A stretch of 64,000 nt of DNA from Methylotenera_A sp046594915 (GTDB taxonomy: Bacteria > Pseudomonadota > Gammaproteobacteria > Burkholderiales > Methylophilaceae), in contig JBKJRC010000008.1 in the NCBI GenBank assembly GCA_046594915.1, forward strand, positions 1-64,000. The letters are read 5' to 3'. The notes below the pieces were generated by a model, which was given only the letters and a program-made list of their open reading frames with translations, was not told the origin of the DNA and did not search any database. Positions 8,653 to 18,666 of this stretch are shown in pieces. Within the stretch, counting starts at the first letter, position 1. Every line of letters starts with the position of its first letter. The translations under genes were made by a program, and so were the position numbers.

Positions 8653-10101
8653 CTACTGCAAGCTATTAACAATCGCTACACCGCAAATTTGCATTAAGGT
8701 TTGCGGCATAATGCCTAGCAACAACAAAGCAACCGCGTTTATACTTAATATCAACTGCATATCCACTGGCGCGTTAATTGGCGTAGTGTCTTTTGGCGCA
8801 TCAAAATACATCAGTTTTACGATACGCAAATAATAAAATGCGCCGATTGCGGCCATTAATACCGCAAAAACTACTGCCCATAAAAACCCTGCTTGCAGTG
8901 CTGCCTGTAACACGGTGAATTTGGCGTAGAAACCTAAGGTTGGCGGTATGCCCGCCATACTGAACATGGTAATTAACATGAGAAAAGCCGCCCATGGACT
9001 GCGCTGGTTAAGCCCTTTTAAATCGTCTAAATTTTCCGCCTCGAAGCCTTGGCGACTTAACAGCAAAATCATGCCAAAACCTGCTAATGTCATTAACACA
9101 TAGGCGGTGATATAAAACATGCTAGAAGCAAAACCGTTTAAATTGGCGCTCATTAGCCCGAATAACAAAAAGCCAATGTGCGAGATGGTAGAGTATGCCA
9201 GCATGCGTTTTAGATTGGTTTGTGCGATGGCGGTGATATTACCGATGGCGATGGATAGCACCGCCATAATCAGTAACATATCTTGCCAATCGGCCGCCAA
9301 TGGCTGTAAACCTTGCGCGAGTAAACGCACGCTGATGGCAAAAGCAGCAAATTTTGGTACCGAACCAACTAACATGGTGATGGAAGTAGGTGCGCCCTGA
9401 TACACATCTGGCACCCACATTTGAAAAGGCACTGCGCCAAATTTAAATGCCAATCCAGCCACAATAAATACCAAGCCTAAAATTAATACTGGATTTTTTG
9501 GGTTAAGTTCTAATAACGCGCTACTGATTTCCGTGATATTTAAGCTGCCAGTCATGCCGTAAATCATGCTCATGCCATACAGCAACATGCCAGAAGCTAA
9601 CGCACCCAATACAAAATATTTCATCGCCGCTTCTGTGGCGCGGGCATTGTCCCTGTCAAACGCAACCAGCGAATACAAACAAAGTGAAAGCAACTCTAAA
9701 CCCATGTAAATAGTCAGCATACTTTGACCAGAAATCATGATCATCATGCCCAGTAATGCAAACAGCACCATGGCATAATATTCACCTCTGAACATGTCGC
9801 GCTGCTGCATATATTGCCGCGTGTAGACCAACATCATGGATGTGCCTAAATACGTCATCAGCTTAAGCACATCGGATAATGAATCATCGACAAACATATT
9901 AGAAAACGCATAGCCGACTGATGGCGTATAAGTGCTAACGGTAAAATAAGCCGCAACCAACAATGTAAATTGCGCCAAACCGTAAATGACCATGCGATTT
10001 TTAGGCTTAATAAATAAATCCAGCAATAAAATAAACATTGCCATACACAAAACGGTCAGCTCGGGCAAGGCTGTTATTAGGTCAGTTTTAATATATTCCA
10101 T
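8653..10101 (-). CDS. nuoN: NADH-quinone oxidoreductase subunit N
   Basis: A 482-residue inner-membrane antiporter-like subunit of complex I, one of three (L, M, N) forming the proton-pumping arm. About 14 transmembrane helices are visible. The conserved glutamate block YMGLELLSL lies near residue 134 and the lysine-bearing segment LAFKFGAVPFQMW near residue 220. The ATG start reads MEYIKTDLITALPE. It is separated from nuoM by 25 bases. Confidence 0.97.
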   Translation of the reverse strand: MEYIKTDLITALPELTVLCMAMFILLLDLFIKPKNRMVIYGLAQFTLLVAAYFTVSTYTPSVGYAFSNMFVDDSLSDVLKLMTYLGTSMMLVYTRQYMQQRDMFRGEYYAMVLFALLGMMIMISGQSMLTIYMGLELLSLCLYSLVAFDRDNARATEAAMKYFVLGALASGMLLYGMSMIYGMTGSLNITEISSALLELNPKNPVLILGLVFIVAGLAFKFGAVPFQMWVPDVYQGAPTSITMLVGSVPKFAAFAISVRLLAQGLQPLAADWQDMLLIMAVLSIAIGNITAIAQTNLKRMLAYSTISHIGFLLFGLMSANLNGFASSMFYITAYVLMTLAGFGMILLLSRQGFEAENLDDLKGLNQRSPWAAFLMLITMFSMAGIPPTLGFYAKFTVLQAALQAGFLWAVVFAVLMAAIGAFYYLRIVKLMYFDAPKDTTPINAPVDMQLILSINAVALLLLGIMPQTLMQICGVAIVNSLQ

Positions 10102-10126
10102 AATTTAACTAGTTAACCTTTAAGAC

Positions 10127-11635
10127 TTAAAGCCCAGCAGTTGGCAGTTTGCTGATTGCCATGTGATTCAAAAATTGTGCCGCAGTAGCGTGCGTAAACT
10201 CGGTAATCGGCTGCGGATAAACGCCAAATCCAATCACCATAAAGGCCAATACGCTTAATATTAATAATTCACGTTTATTTAAATCTTCTAACTCTGCCAC
10301 ATGCTTGTTGGCGATATCGCCATAAAAAACACGTTTCACCATCCACAGGCTGTAAGCAGCGCCAAATATCAGCGTAGTCGCGGCTAAAAATCCAACCCAG
10401 AAGTTGTGTTTAACCGCCGCCAGAATCACCATAAATTCACCGACAAAACCTGACGTGCCTGGCAAGCCACTATTCGCCATCGCAAATAGCACCGCAAATG
10501 CAGCAAAAACAGGCATGGTGTTGACTACGCCGCCGTAATCAGCAATTTGACGACTATGCATGCGGTCATACAGCACGCCCACACATAGAAACATAGCAGC
10601 AGAGATAAAGCCATGCGAAATCATTTGCACAATCGCGCCCTCAAGACCTAATTGACTAAACACAAAGAAACCCAATGTCACAAAACCCATATGTGAAATA
10701 GAAGAATAAGCGATCAGCTTTTTCATGTCTTTTTGGACTAATGCCACTAAAGCAATATACACAATCGCAATCAGCGACAAGGTAATCATAAAACCAGATA
10801 AATAATGTGCGGCATCGGGCGCGATTGGCATAGCGAAGCGTAAAAAGCTATAGCCGCCTAGTTTCAACATAATCGCCGCCAACACAACAGAGCCGCCAGT
10901 AGGTGCTTCAACGTGCGCATCGGGCAACCAAGTATGCACTGGCCACATGGGGATTTTTACCGCAAATGCCATAAAAAACGCCATAAAAATCAGCACTTGC
11001 GCATTTAATGGCAACGGCAACTGATAATAATCGACAATCTCAAAACTACCCGTTTTATGATAAAGATAGATAAACGCCACCAGCATCAGCAACGAGCCAA
11101 GCAAGGTATACAGAAAGAACTTAATGGTCGCGTACACGCGATTTTCGCCGCCCCAAATACCAATCACCAAAAACATGGGGATCAGCATCGCCTCCCAAAA
11201 CACATAGTACAGCAAGCCATCTAACGCGCTAAAAACACCAATCATCAAGCCGCTCATCATCAAAAAAGCCGCCATATATTGGGCTATATTTTTGCTAATC
11301 ACCTCCCATGCTGCAATCACCACAATCACCGTGGTAAAGCTGGTGAGCAATATCAATGGCGCGGCAATACCGTCGACACCTAAGTGATAATTCACATTGA
11401 ATGCCGGAATCCAGCGTGCCATCTGTTGAAACTGAAAGCCGCCATCGGCATAATTAAATTGTGTATAAAGCGGCATAGTGACTGCAAACGCAATCAATGC
11501 GCCAGTTAATGCAAGCCAACGCGTAAAGTTTGGCTTATTGTCATTGCCTAATAAAAGCACCACAACACCAGCCAAAATTGGCAGCCAAATAGAAAAACTT
11601 AACACGTGGCTATTTAAAAAATCCATTGGCAGCAT
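10127..11635 (-). CDS. nuoM: NADH-quinone oxidoreductase subunit M
   Basis: A 502-residue antiporter-like membrane subunit of complex I. The helix-V glutamate appears in FWEAMLIPMF, and the lysine/histidine helix is VKIPMWPVHTWLPDAHVEAP. The start ATG directly follows the nuoL stop (TAAATG), so translation is probably coupled. A second in-frame Met three codons later is also possible. Confidence 0.97.
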   Translation of the reverse strand: MLPMDFLNSHVLSFSIWLPILAGVVVLLLGNDNKPNFTRWLALTGALIAFAVTMPLYTQFNYADGGFQFQQMARWIPAFNVNYHLGVDGIAAPLILLTSFTTVIVVIAAWEVISKNIAQYMAAFLMMSGLMIGVFSALDGLLYYVFWEAMLIPMFLVIGIWGGENRVYATIKFFLYTLLGSLLMLVAFIYLYHKTGSFEIVDYYQLPLPLNAQVLIFMAFFMAFAVKIPMWPVHTWLPDAHVEAPTGGSVVLAAIMLKLGGYSFLRFAMPIAPDAAHYLSGFMITLSLIAIVYIALVALVQKDMKKLIAYSSISHMGFVTLGFFVFSQLGLEGAIVQMISHGFISAAMFLCVGVLYDRMHSRQIADYGGVVNTMPVFAAFAVLFAMANSGLPGTSGFVGEFMVILAAVKHNFWVGFLAATTLIFGAAYSLWMVKRVFYGDIANKHVAELEDLNKRELLILSVLAFMVIGFGVYPQPITEFTHATAAQFLNHMAISKLPTAGL

Positions 11636-13663
11636 TTAATTTATTTTGATAAAAAAGGTTAAAAACAAAAATACGCCAATAATCATGGCAAAGGCATAAT
11701 GGTAAATAAGGCCAGACTGCAAATGACGGATTTTGCCAGAAATGCGACCAATTAAGCGCGCCGTACCGTTCACCATTGCGCCGTCTATTAATTGAATATC
11801 ACCGACATTCCACAACTTTTCACCCAGCAAGCGCGCCCCACCTGCAAAAAAACGCTCGTTGAATGCATCAAAACCGTATTTATTTTCTAAAATTTGGTTA
11901 ATAAAGCTCAATTTTTTCTGGATAGCGGCTGGAATATCAGGTCGTTTTATATAAAAAAACCAAGCTAATAATACGCCAGAAGCCGCCAGAATAAACGGTA
12001 ATGTCATTAAACCATGCAAAGCCATGCCTGCAGGTGAATGCAATATTTCGTGATAATGTTGCGTTAAATGCTCCATGGCAGGATGCGCTGCGTTATTCAC
12101 AAAAATCACACCCTTAAAAAAATCACCAAACAGCATCGGCTCAATGGCAATATAGCCAATGATGAAGGAAGGAGCCGCCAATAGAATCAATGGCAACTTC
12201 ACCACCCAGCCTGGCTCATGTGGGTCATCTGCGGGGTTTAATCCCTGATGATGTTCATGTGTATCATCGTGATGTGCATCATGAGCATGCGATGTGTGAC
12301 GCCATTTCTCTTTGCCGTGAAATACTAAGAAATACAGCCTGAAAGAATAAAAAGCGGTGACAAAAACACCAGTTAACACTGCAAAATAGGCAAAATTGCT
12401 GCCTGTGATATGTGAAAATTTAACCGCTTCAATAATGCTGTCTTTTGAATAAAAGCCTGCAAAAAATGGGGTACCGATTAATGCTAGCGAACCGATTAAT
12501 GCCGTAATCCAAGTTACTGGCATATACTTTTTCAAGTTACCCATATGACGAATATCTTGATCGTGATGCATACCCATAATCACAGAGCCAGCTGCTAAAA
12601 ACAGCAGGGCTTTAAAAAAAGCATGTGTCATTAAGTGAAATATGGCGACTGAATAAGCCGATGCACCTAAGGCAACTGTCATGTAACCCAACTGCGATAG
12701 CGTTGAATAAGCCACTATGCGCTTGATATCGTTTTGGATAATGCCCAAAAAGCCCATAAATAAGGCAGTAATCGCCCCAATAATCATCACAAATGATAAG
12801 GCTGTAGTGGATAACTCAAACAAAGGCGACATACGCGCCACCATAAAAATACCCGCTGTTACCATGGTTGCGGCATGAATCAACGCAGAAATCGGCGTTG
12901 GGCCTTCCATTGAATCGGGCAACCAAACATGCAGTGGAACCTGCGCCGATTTACCCATTGCGCCGATAAATAGCAAAATGCAGGTAACTGTCATTAACGA
13001 CCATGACACATTGGGAATAAGTGCCACTTGAACGTCAGCCAAAGATGGCGCCAATTGAAATACCGTTGCGTAATCCAAGCTGCCTGCGTAATACAAAACC
13101 ATGCCAATGCCCAGCAAAAAGCCAAAATCGCCAACACGGTTGACTAAGAATGCTTTTAAATTGGCATATACCGCTGTAGGCCGCGTGTACCAAAAACCAA
13201 TCAACAAGTAAGAAACTAAGCCCACCGCTTCCCATCCGAAAAAAAGCTGCATGAAATTATTGCTCATTACCAGCATTAACATTGAAAATGTAAACAGCGA
13301 GATATAACTGAAAAAGCGGCTATAACCCGGATCTTCGCTCATATAACCAATGGTGTAAACATGCACCATTAATGAAACGAATGTGACAACAACCATCATC
13401 ATGGCGGTTAAATTATCAATCAAAAATCCAACGTTAAATTGAATATCGCCAGAAGTTAACCATGTATACAGATTGTAATTGGCCGTGTAGCCACTCAGCG
13501 TTGCCTTAAATACAATCACAGACAATACAAATGCCGCGCCCACACCCACGATGGTTAACCAATGCGCGCTGGCGCGTGGTAAATGACGGCCGAATAAGCC
13601 GACAATCGCCGCAGCAATCAAAGGCAATAAAACGATAATTAAGGAAATTTGTGGCAGTGTCAT
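11636..13663 (-). CDS. nuoL: NADH-quinone oxidoreductase subunit L
   Basis: A 675-residue distal antiporter-like subunit of complex I. The core is shown by FFGWEAVGLVSYLLIGFWY and by the MGKSAQVPLHVWLPDSMEGP block. A histidine/aspartate-rich cytoplasmic loop lies near residues 455-470. The long C-terminal lateral helix and final transmembrane anchor are present. Length is normal for the family. It lies 42 bases after nuoK. Confidence 0.97.
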   Translation of the reverse strand: MTLPQISLIIVLLPLIAAAIVGLFGRHLPRASAHWLTIVGVGAAFVLSVIVFKATLSGYTANYNLYTWLTSGDIQFNVGFLIDNLTAMMMVVVTFVSLMVHVYTIGYMSEDPGYSRFFSYISLFTFSMLMLVMSNNFMQLFFGWEAVGLVSYLLIGFWYTRPTAVYANLKAFLVNRVGDFGFLLGIGMVLYYAGSLDYATVFQLAPSLADVQVALIPNVSWSLMTVTCILLFIGAMGKSAQVPLHVWLPDSMEGPTPISALIHAATMVTAGIFMVARMSPLFELSTTALSFVMIIGAITALFMGFLGIIQNDIKRIVAYSTLSQLGYMTVALGASAYSVAIFHLMTHAFFKALLFLAAGSVIMGMHHDQDIRHMGNLKKYMPVTWITALIGSLALIGTPFFAGFYSKDSIIEAVKFSHITGSNFAYFAVLTGVFVTAFYSFRLYFLVFHGKEKWRHTSHAHDAHHDDTHEHHQGLNPADDPHEPGWVVKLPLILLAAPSFIIGYIAIEPMLFGDFFKGVIFVNNAAHPAMEHLTQHYHEILHSPAGMALHGLMTLPFILAASGVLLAWFFYIKRPDIPAAIQKKLSFINQILENKYGFDAFNERFFAGGARLLGEKLWNVGDIQLIDGAMVNGTARLIGRISGKIRHLQSGLIYHYAFAMIIGVFLFLTFFIKIN

Positions 13664-13705
13664 TTTTATGTGTTTTTAATGGTTAAGGTGTTAACTGTCA
13701 GCGCG

Positions 13706-14026
13706 TTAACCTTTTAATGAATCTAAATCGTCCACATTAATAGTGCGCAAATTACGGAAAAGCACCACTAAAATAGCTAAGCCAATTGCCGATTCTGCGG
13801 CTGCAACAGTAAGTATAAAGAACACGAATACTTGGCCTGCAATATCATTTAAGTAGTGAGAAAATGCAATAAAATTCAGGTTAACTGCCAGCAACATTAA
13901 CTCAATTGCCATCAATAAAATAATCACATTTTTGCGGTTTAAGAAAATACCGATTACGCTGATTGCAAATAGTAATGCGCCCAGCACCAGATAATGCGAC
14001 AAGCCAACTGATGTTAAAACTGCCAT
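13706..14026 (-). CDS. nuoK: NADH-quinone oxidoreductase subunit K
   Basis: A 106-residue subunit with three transmembrane helices. It carries the two conserved buried glutamates, one in LMAIELMLLAVNLNF and one in AAAESAIGLAI. Its first base overlaps the last base of nuoJ, implying translational coupling. Confidence 0.96.
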   Translation of the reverse strand: MAVLTSVGLSHYLVLGALLFAISVIGIFLNRKNVIILLMAIELMLLAVNLNFIAFSHYLNDIAGQVFVFFILTVAAAESAIGLAILVVLFRNLRTINVDDLDSLKG

Positions 14027-14661
14027 TATGATTGCTTCTTTTCTGCTTCTGCTGATGTTTGCGGCGGCGCTTCAACCACAGCATCCATTTTTACAATACG
14101 CAATCTGTCTTTCTTTTTAACCAATACTTGCTCAGCGGGATTCATCGATTTATTGTCTTGACGATCTCTTAGTGTTAAAACGATTGCGGCAATAATCGCC
14201 ACTAATAAGACGACAGAAGCCAACTCAAACGGCAACAAATAATCGGTATACAGTACGCGCCCTAATTCTGCGGTATTGCTGAAGTCGGCAGGTTTATTAG
14301 TAACTTGAGCAGTCGCAAAGTACTTGCCACCAAGCACCATCACCATCTCAACCGCCATCAGCAAGCCAATAGTGCCCGCCATCGGCAGATAATCCCAAAA
14401 TCCTTCGCGCAGCTTATCGATATTAATATCTAGCATCATCACTACGAACAAAAATAGCACCATCACCGCACCCACATAAACTAACACTAAGGCAATCGCC
14501 AAAAATTCCGCTTCCAGCAACAACCAAATACCAGCCGCAGTAAAAAATGCCAGCACTAAATGTAAAGCAGCGTACACAGGATTGCGCGTCGTAATCACAC
14601 GAATGCCTGCAAACAATAAAATTGCCGCTAAAGCGTAAAAAATAAAATCGTTGAATATCAT
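14026..14661 (-). CDS. nuoJ: NADH-quinone oxidoreductase subunit J
   Basis: A 211-residue membrane subunit of complex I with five predicted helices. The VYVGAVMVLFLFVVMMLD block is the family signature (helix 3, with the pi-bulge region). The C-terminal 45 residues form a charged, Ala/Glu/Lys-rich cytoplasmic tail. It is separated from nuoI by 38 bases that contain a short repeat shared with the nuoK-nuoL gap. Confidence 0.95.
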   Translation of the reverse strand: MIFNDFIFYALAAILLFAGIRVITTRNPVYAALHLVLAFFTAAGIWLLLEAEFLAIALVLVYVGAVMVLFLFVVMMLDINIDKLREGFWDYLPMAGTIGLLMAVEMVMVLGGKYFATAQVTNKPADFSNTAELGRVLYTDYLLPFELASVVLLVAIIAAIVLTLRDRQDNKSMNPAEQVLVKKKDRLRIVKMDAVVEAPPQTSAEAEKKQS

Positions 14662-14699
14662 TGGTTTTTAATGGTTAACTTATTTAATTATGAAGGTTT

Positions 14700-15191
14700 T
14701 TACCTAAAATTTTTATCTTGCAAGCGGTCCGCTGCGATTTGCTTTTCATGCTTGTCGCCCACGGCCAGCAACATTTCTTTGGTGTAGATTAAATCGCCAC
14801 GTTGCTCGCCGTGATAATCAAAAATGCGCGTTTCTACAATGCTGTCTACTGGGCAAGATTCTTCACATAATCCACAGAAAATGCATTTGGTTAAATCAAT
14901 ATCATATCGAGTCGTTCGGCGCGTATTATCTTCACGCTGTTCAGATTCAATGGTAATCGCCAATGCTGGGCAAACCGCCTCGCATAATTTGCAGGCAATG
15001 CAACGTTCCTCACCATTGGGATAACGGCGCAGTGCGTGGAGGCCGCGGAAACGGTTCGATTGCGGCGTACGCTCTTCTGGATACTGAATGGTAATTTTGC
15101 GCGCGAAAAAGTAACGGCCGGTGAGCGCCATGCCTTTTAGCAACTCCCACAGCATTAAGCTACCTAGCGTATTTTTGATCTGTCTTAACAT
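14700..15191 (-). CDS. nuoI: NADH-quinone oxidoreductase subunit I
   Basis: A 163-residue peripheral-arm subunit carrying clusters N6a and N6b. Two ferredoxin motifs are visible, CIACKLCEAVCP and CIFCGLCEESCP. The reading frame extends upstream to 15251. The ATG at 15191, 2 bases after the nuoH stop, gives MLRQIKNTL and the usual length of about 162 residues, so it is preferred. No Shine-Dalgarno sequence is evident, consistent with coupling to nuoH. Confidence 0.95.
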   Translation of the reverse strand: MLRQIKNTLGSLMLWELLKGMALTGRYFFARKITIQYPEERTPQSNRFRGLHALRRYPNGEERCIACKLCEAVCPALAITIESEQREDNTRRTTRYDIDLTKCIFCGLCEESCPVDSIVETRIFDYHGEQRGDLIYTKEMLLAVGDKHEKQIAADRLQDKNFR

Positions 15192-15193
15192 AA

Positions 15194-16222
15194 TTAGTGA
15201 AATAAATAGCCTAGTGAAGTCTGCATCATCGCACCCACGAATATAATCCACACCAATGTAATTGGGATGAATATTTTCCAGCCTAGACGCATAATCTGGT
15301 CGTAACGATAGCGCGGAAATGTGGCCCTAAACCATAAAAAGAAGAACACCAGCGCGCACATTTTAGCCAAAAACCACAAAATGCTATCGGGCAAAAATGG
15401 CACAGGTGATAGCCAGCCGCCCAAAAACATGGTCGCGGCAAGTGCGCAAACCAGCCAAATATTCGCGTACTCTGCCAAGAAAAAGATGGCGAACGCCATG
15501 CCAGAATATTCGACATGGAAACCAGCTACAATTTCCGACTCCCCTTCTGCCACGTCGAACGGCGCGCGATTGGTTTCAGCTACTGCACTGATGAAATACA
15601 CAATAAACAAAGGAAACAACGGAATAAAATACCAGTGCCAGAAACCGCCTGCCTGCCCCATCACAATTTTGCCAAGATTAAGTGAATTTGCACACATTAA
15701 CACACCAACCAGCGCAAAACCCATGGCAATTTCATACGACACGATTTGCGCTGCAGAACGCAAACTGCCTAAAAAAGCGTACTTGGAATTAGACGCCCAG
15801 CCTGCGATAATCACTCCATATACTGCGACTGAAGTCATGGCTAATATATACAGCAAGCCAGCATCAATATTTGCTAAAACCAATGTTGCATCAAACGGAA
15901 TCACCGCCCATGCCGCAAAAGCTGGGGCAATTGCCAACACTGGGCCAATCAAAAACAAAGCCTTATTAGAGGCTGTGGGAATAATAATTTCTTTAAATAA
16001 CAGTTTTATGCCATCGGCCAGCGGCTGCAATAAACCAAAATAACCGACGCGATTCGGTCCAATACGCACTTGCATATAGCCAATCACTTTGCGCTCAGCT
16101 AATGTTAAATAAGCAATCGCAATCATTAAGGGCAACACAATGGCAATAATTTTAATTAACGTCCAGCTTGTTAACTCAACCGCAGGCCAGTAACTGCCAA
16201 ATAAATTCGCTAAAAACTCCAT
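15194..16222 (-). CDS. nuoH: NADH-quinone oxidoreductase subunit H
   Basis: A 342-residue membrane subunit that forms the heel of complex I and part of the quinone chamber. Eight helices are predicted. The family blocks ERKVIGYMQVRIGPNRVG and ETNRAPFDVAEGESE are intact. Its start overlaps the nuoG stop by one base. Confidence 0.97.
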   Translation of the reverse strand: MEFLANLFGSYWPAVELTSWTLIKIIAIVLPLMIAIAYLTLAERKVIGYMQVRIGPNRVGYFGLLQPLADGIKLLFKEIIIPTASNKALFLIGPVLAIAPAFAAWAVIPFDATLVLANIDAGLLYILAMTSVAVYGVIIAGWASNSKYAFLGSLRSAAQIVSYEIAMGFALVGVLMCANSLNLGKIVMGQAGGFWHWYFIPLFPLFIVYFISAVAETNRAPFDVAEGESEIVAGFHVEYSGMAFAIFFLAEYANIWLVCALAATMFLGGWLSPVPFLPDSILWFLAKMCALVFFFLWFRATFPRYRYDQIMRLGWKIFIPITLVWIIFVGAMMQTSLGYLFH

Positions 16223-18666
16223 CAGGCAACCACTTTCAGCATCATGGCCTCATAGGGTTGGTATAGCTCTTTGCTGGTTTTTGCAATGCTGATGTCACCC
16301 ATTAAATCACCCAAACCAGTGGTTAACTCATGCGATGCCGCAACACGCACGCAACCCATTGCCACATGATTGTCCAATTTTACTTGCAATACTGCGCTAC
16401 CTTTATCTTGGCTGGCCAATACAATATCGCCTTCAACCAAGCCCAATTGGGCGATTTGTTCAGCCCGCATGCGCGCCATTGGCCTGATGTTATATTTGGT
16501 TTTTTGTAACGGCACAGAACGGCGTACGATTGGATCAGACTCGTATTGCGGCACCTCGCCAATACGCTGCAAGCCATCCGACTTGATATTGACTTCAATC
16601 TCAACTAGCTCTTTTAAATTATTATTCAGGCTACGCCACACCACTGCTGATGGTTTTTCGCCTTTAAAAACGGCAGACTTAACCGCTTCGCTACTGTCAA
16701 AATCAAAACCTTCTAAACCTAATGTATTCGCTAAAACACGCAATACTTTCCAGGCTGGGCGGCATTCGCCCAACGGTTTAACCGCAGCTGCAAAGCTTTG
16801 TACACGCCCTTCCATGCTCATAAAGGTGCCAGAAGTTTCGGTAAATGGCGCAATCGGTAACAATACATCGGCATTTTCTAATGCTTCAGATTTGAATGCA
16901 GTTAACGCAACAACACATTCAGCTTGCGCCATTGCCGCTTTTGCTAAAGCCGCATGTTGGCAATCTAATTCTGGTTCGATATTCAATAATAAATAGGCCT
17001 TACGTGGCACTTCTAACATAGCGCGCGCATGCATGCCCATACTACTAGGCATTACGCCCATTAAATGCATGCCAGTACTATTGGCAGCGGCTGGCAATAT
17101 GCCGCCTTTTGCGCCGCAAATGCCGCCGATTGCCTCCATCACACTATACATTTCGGTAAAGCGCGGGTCACTTAATGCCATATTTCCCAAGAAAATACCG
17201 ACTTTTGGCGCAACCAAATCGACTGTACCGTTTAAACCTGCCAAACCAGCCAGGCTTTCGGCCATGGCTTGCGTGTTTGAGCGCACTTTAATCGTTTCCA
17301 GCAAGGCGTTTAAGGATGGTGGCAGACAAAGTGACAAGCGTTGCAAGCCTGACATGGCTTTTAAAATCTGGCCCAGCACATTTACCATATCATTCGGGCG
17401 CACAATCACTTTATGCGCAATCTGCATCAATGGATCATTGTCCAGCGGACTGACAATGGATAACTCTGCGCCATTGGCAACCGCTTTGCGGAAACGTTGT
17501 GCTAACAACGGATGTTCATTACGTAAATTAGAGCCAATAATCAAGATACGGTCTAACTCTTCAATTTCTTGAATATTGCAGCCCATCCATGGCGTGCCAA
17601 CACGTTTTCCGTCCAGTCTAAAGTCAGTTTGACGCAAGCGATAATCCACATTACCGCAACCCAAACCAATGGCTAACTGCTTGATTAAATAACCTTCTTC
17701 CATTGTGCTATTAGGTGAAACCAATACACCTAAAGAATCCGCGCCATGTTGATTGGTGATATCTTTAATTTGACCTGCGGCAAACTCTAAAGCCGTTTTC
17801 CAGTCGGTTTCTACCCACGCGCCGTTGTGCTTAATCATCGGCACTTTTAAGCGGTCTGGGCTGTTCAATCCTACATAAGAATAGCGATCGCGATCAGACA
17901 ACCAGCATTCATTAATGCTTTCTTTTTCGCGCGGCAATACACGCATCACTTTATTATCTTTTACATGCACCTCAATATGCGAACCCAAACCATCGTGCGG
18001 TGCAATACTGGGGCGACGTGTCAGCTCCCAACTGCGGGCAGAATAACGGAAGGGTTTATTGGTTAATGCGCCCACTGGGCACAAATCGATGATATTGCCG
18101 CTTAATTCTGAGTTAACCGATTTATCGACATAAGCCGTGATTTCCGCATGTTCGCCGCGGCCAATCAGCCCTAGTTCTTGCATGCCGCCCACTTCTTTTA
18201 GAAAGCGCACACAACGCGTGCATTGAATGCAGCGCGTCATATCGGTACTGATTAATGGACCGATATTTTTATTTAAAACCACACGCTTTTCTTCGGTATA
18301 ACGTGAACCGCTGGCGCCATAAGCAACCGCAATATCCTGTAAATCGCACTCCCCGCCTTGATCGCATATTGGGCAATCTAATGGGTGATTAATCAGCAAA
18401 AATTCCATCACACTTTTTTGCGCTTCAACCGCTGATTTGCTGCGCGTGAAAATCTTCATGCCATCGGCCACAGGTGTGGCGCAAGCAGGCAATGGTTTAT
18501 TAAATTTTTCAACCTGCACCAAACACATACGACAGTTTGCCGCTACCGATAATTTTTTGTGGTAACAAAAACGTGGAATCTCAATGCCAACCTTATCAGC
18601 CGCATCGATAATCGTGCTGCCGTGCTCAACCTGTAATGCTTTGCCGTCAATTTCAATATTTAGCAA
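16222..18666 (-). CDS. nuoG: NADH-quinone oxidoreductase subunit G
   Basis: An 814-residue peripheral subunit with a [2Fe-2S] domain (CRMCLVQVEK), the His/Cys [4Fe-4S] site (HPLDCPICDQGGEC), a third cluster (CIQCTRCV) and a molybdopterin-like domain that binds no cofactor in complex I. The frame opens at 18735, and an ATG at 18705 is possible. I prefer the TTG at 18666. It gives MLNIEIDGK, the conserved betaproteobacterial start, and has GGAG nine bases upstream. It then overlaps the end of nuoF by 14 bases. Confidence 0.93.
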   Translation of the reverse strand: MLNIEIDGKALQVEHGSTIIDAADKVGIEIPRFCYHKKLSVAANCRMCLVQVEKFNKPLPACATPVADGMKIFTRSKSAVEAQKSVMEFLLINHPLDCPICDQGGECDLQDIAVAYGASGSRYTEEKRVVLNKNIGPLISTDMTRCIQCTRCVRFLKEVGGMQELGLIGRGEHAEITAYVDKSVNSELSGNIIDLCPVGALTNKPFRYSARSWELTRRPSIAPHDGLGSHIEVHVKDNKVMRVLPREKESINECWLSDRDRYSYVGLNSPDRLKVPMIKHNGAWVETDWKTALEFAAGQIKDITNQHGADSLGVLVSPNSTMEEGYLIKQLAIGLGCGNVDYRLRQTDFRLDGKRVGTPWMGCNIQEIEELDRILIIGSNLRNEHPLLAQRFRKAVANGAELSIVSPLDNDPLMQIAHKVIVRPNDMVNVLGQILKAMSGLQRLSLCLPPSLNALLETIKVRSNTQAMAESLAGLAGLNGTVDLVAPKVGIFLGNMALSDPRFTEMYSVMEAIGGICGAKGGILPAAANSTGMHLMGVMPSSMGMHARAMLEVPRKAYLLLNIEPELDCQHAALAKAAMAQAECVVALTAFKSEALENADVLLPIAPFTETSGTFMSMEGRVQSFAAAVKPLGECRPAWKVLRVLANTLGLEGFDFDSSEAVKSAVFKGEKPSAVVWRSLNNNLKELVEIEVNIKSDGLQRIGEVPQYESDPIVRRSVPLQKTKYNIRPMARMRAEQIAQLGLVEGDIVLASQDKGSAVLQVKLDNHVAMGCVRVAASHELTTGLGDLMGDISIAKTSKELYQPYEAMMLKVVA

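Noticed and set aside
8603..8833. 76-codon plus-strand frame at the DUF2818-nuoN junction
   Set aside because: It is antisense to nuoN over most of its length with no recognisable sequence.
15321..16043. 240-codon open frame on the plus strand
   Set aside because: It is fully antisense to nuoH, has low-complexity composition and no ribosome site; it is a shadow of the nuoH codon pattern.
16370..17572. Two long plus-strand frames opposite nuoG
   Set aside because: They are antisense to a clearly conserved gene and resemble no known protein.
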